Source: Reyranella sp. (GTDB lineage Bacteria; Pseudomonadota; Alphaproteobacteria; Reyranellales; Reyranellaceae). Taken from it: a DNA stretch of 5,944 bases. The stretch is from NCBI GenBank assembly GCA_030679805.1, contig JAUXST010000789.1, positions 1-5,944 on the forward strand, read 5' to 3'. A program made the position numbers and the translations under genes. The notes below the pieces were generated by a model. That model searched no databases and was not told where the DNA came from. It saw only the letters and a program-made list of their open reading frames with translations. Below are positions 5,278-5,944 of this stretch, in pieces (within the stretch, counting starts at the first letter, position 1; each line of letters begins with the position of its first letter).

Positions 5278-5301
5278 GCGCGGAAGGACGGCCACTATAC
5301 T
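5273..5301 (+). promoter_or_regulatory. Candidate promoter of the monooxygenase gene, with a -10 core usable on both strands
   Basis: TATACT (5296-5301) differs from the -10 consensus at one position. At 17-bp spacing the -35 candidate CTGGCG (5273-5278) matches only three of six, so activation may be needed. On the opposite strand the same core reads TATAGT (5299 to 5294), also one mismatch, and could serve the dehydrogenase operon, but its -35 region is poor. The plus-strand transcript would begin near 5308. Confidence 0.4.
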
Positions 5302-5330
5302 CGACGGCCGCAATCGGCCCCATAACCGTG

Positions 5331-5335
5331 AGGGG
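5331..5335 (+). promoter_or_regulatory. Ribosome-binding site AGGGG selecting a TTG start
   Basis: AGGGG is seven bases before TTG at 5343. No ATG lies in frame nearby; the other in-frame candidate is GTG at 5328, which precedes this site and has no ribosome-binding site of its own. The TTG start also gives a family-typical N-terminus. Confidence 0.6.
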
Positions 5336-5342
5336 ACTTTCC

Positions 5343-5944
5343 TTGACCGACCGCTTTCTGCGCACCGGCATCTTTCTCGCGCCGTTCCACGCGCTCGACG
5401 AGAATCCCACCCTTGCCATCGAACGCGACATGGAGCTGGTCCAGCACTTGGACCGGCTGAACTATCACGAGGCCTGGATCGGCGAGCATCATTCCGGCGG
5501 CTTCGAGATCATCGCGTCGCCGGAGATGTTCATCGCTGCCGCGGCCGAGCGCACCAGGCACATCCGCCTCGGTACCGGCGTGGTCTCGCTGCCCTACCAC
5601 AACCCGTTCATGCTGGCCTCGCGCATGACCCAGCTCGACCACATGACGCGCGGCCGCGCCATGTTTGGTGTCGGCCCGGGCGCGCTGGTGCACGATGCGG
5701 CCAAGATCGGCGTCAAGGCGGCCGACCAGCGCTCTCGCATGAACGAGTCGCTCGACGTGATCGTCGAGCTGATGGCCGGCAAGTCGGTGACCAAGAAGAC
5801 CGACTGGTTCGACCTCGCGGCGGCACAGCTCCAGCTTCCGTCCTACAGCCAGCCCGGCATGGAAATGGCCGTGGCCTGCGCGCGCTCGCCGGTGGGCGCG
5901 GTGGCGTCCGGCCGTCACGGCATCGGCATGCTGTCGATCGGCGG
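5343..5944 (+). CDS. Luciferase-like (LLM class) flavin-dependent monooxygenase, limonene-monooxygenase-like (3'-truncated)
   Basis: Proteins of the bacterial luciferase-like family use reduced FMN and O2 to oxygenate organic substrates in a TIM-barrel active site, usually with a separate flavin reductase. The first 200 codons are present, of an expected 350-400 or so. The N-terminus reads (M)TDRFLRTGIFLAPFHALDE, followed by the family signature YHEAWIGEHHSGGFE (41-55, with EHH at 48-50), the conserved strand IRLGTGVVSLPYHNPF (74-89) and QLDHMTRGRAMFGVGPGA (97-114). The sequence resembles proteins annotated as limonene 1,2-monooxygenase (LimB-like) in Alphaproteobacteria, but that substrate label is rarely tested, so only the family is firm. 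It starts with TTG behind a good AGGGG site and is transcribed away from the dehydrogenase operon. The reading frame stays open to the window edge. Confidence 0.92.
   Translation, partial: MTDRFLRTGIFLAPFHALDENPTLAIERDMELVQHLDRLNYHEAWIGEHHSGGFEIIASPEMFIAAAAERTRHIRLGTGVVSLPYHNPFMLASRMTQLDHMTRGRAMFGVGPGALVHDAAKIGVKAADQRSRMNESLDVIVELMAGKSVTKKTDWFDLAAAQLQLPSYSQPGMEMAVACARSPVGAVASGRHGIGMLSIG

Noticed and set aside
5234..5431. Upstream extension of the dehydrogenase frame to 5431
   Set aside because: It would bury the Tat signal inside the protein and overlap the divergent monooxygenase start; the ATG at 5233 is consistent with an exported protein.

Overview
The window is about 5.9 kb of GC-rich, gene-dense chromosomal DNA. 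It looks like an alphaproteobacterium, most plausibly a Hyphomicrobiales, Reyranella or Rhodospirillales type. The reasons are the base composition, the Rho sequence, the closeness of rho to maf and aroE, and the flavin monooxygenase, which resembles copies I recall from that class. The genus is not resolved. I see no insertion sequence, tRNA, rRNA, CRISPR array or prophage gene.

Left part, plus strand. The window opens inside a beta-hydroxyacid dehydrogenase gene of the 3-hydroxyisobutyrate dehydrogenase superfamily (C-terminal two thirds only, ends at 525). A regulatory stretch of about 240 bases follows. It holds a consensus-like sigma70 promoter (TTGACA, 17 bp, TATATA), a large dyad around the -10 box and a leader of about 136 nt. 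Then comes rho (770-2149), encoding transcription termination factor Rho with an unusual insertion of about 41 residues between its RNA-binding and ATPase domains. A GC hairpin touches the rho stop codon and separates rho from the converging operon.

Middle and right part, minus strand. A compact four-gene run reads from right to left: a Tat-exported glucose/sorbosone (PQQ-type) dehydrogenase, maf, aroE and a hotdog thioesterase. Gaps are 12 nt or less, and two junctions are ATGA overlaps, so this is probably one translationally coupled operon. The maf-aroE junction lies on an A7 tract where a -1 slip would read straight into aroE.

Right edge. A 109-bp divergent intergenic region carries a near-palindromic operator candidate and a -10-like core usable on both strands. 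It is followed by the start of a luciferase-like flavin monooxygenase (TTG start, good Shine-Dalgarno sequence) that runs off the window.

Functionally this is mostly housekeeping (transcription termination, shikimate pathway, nucleotide-pool or septum control by Maf) plus three accessory oxidoreductases. I did not find a clearly new multi-gene system. The most notable signals are the possible Maf-AroE frameshift fusion, the Rho connector insertion, the apparent loss of PQQ-pocket residues in the dehydrogenase, and the dyad on the rho promoter.
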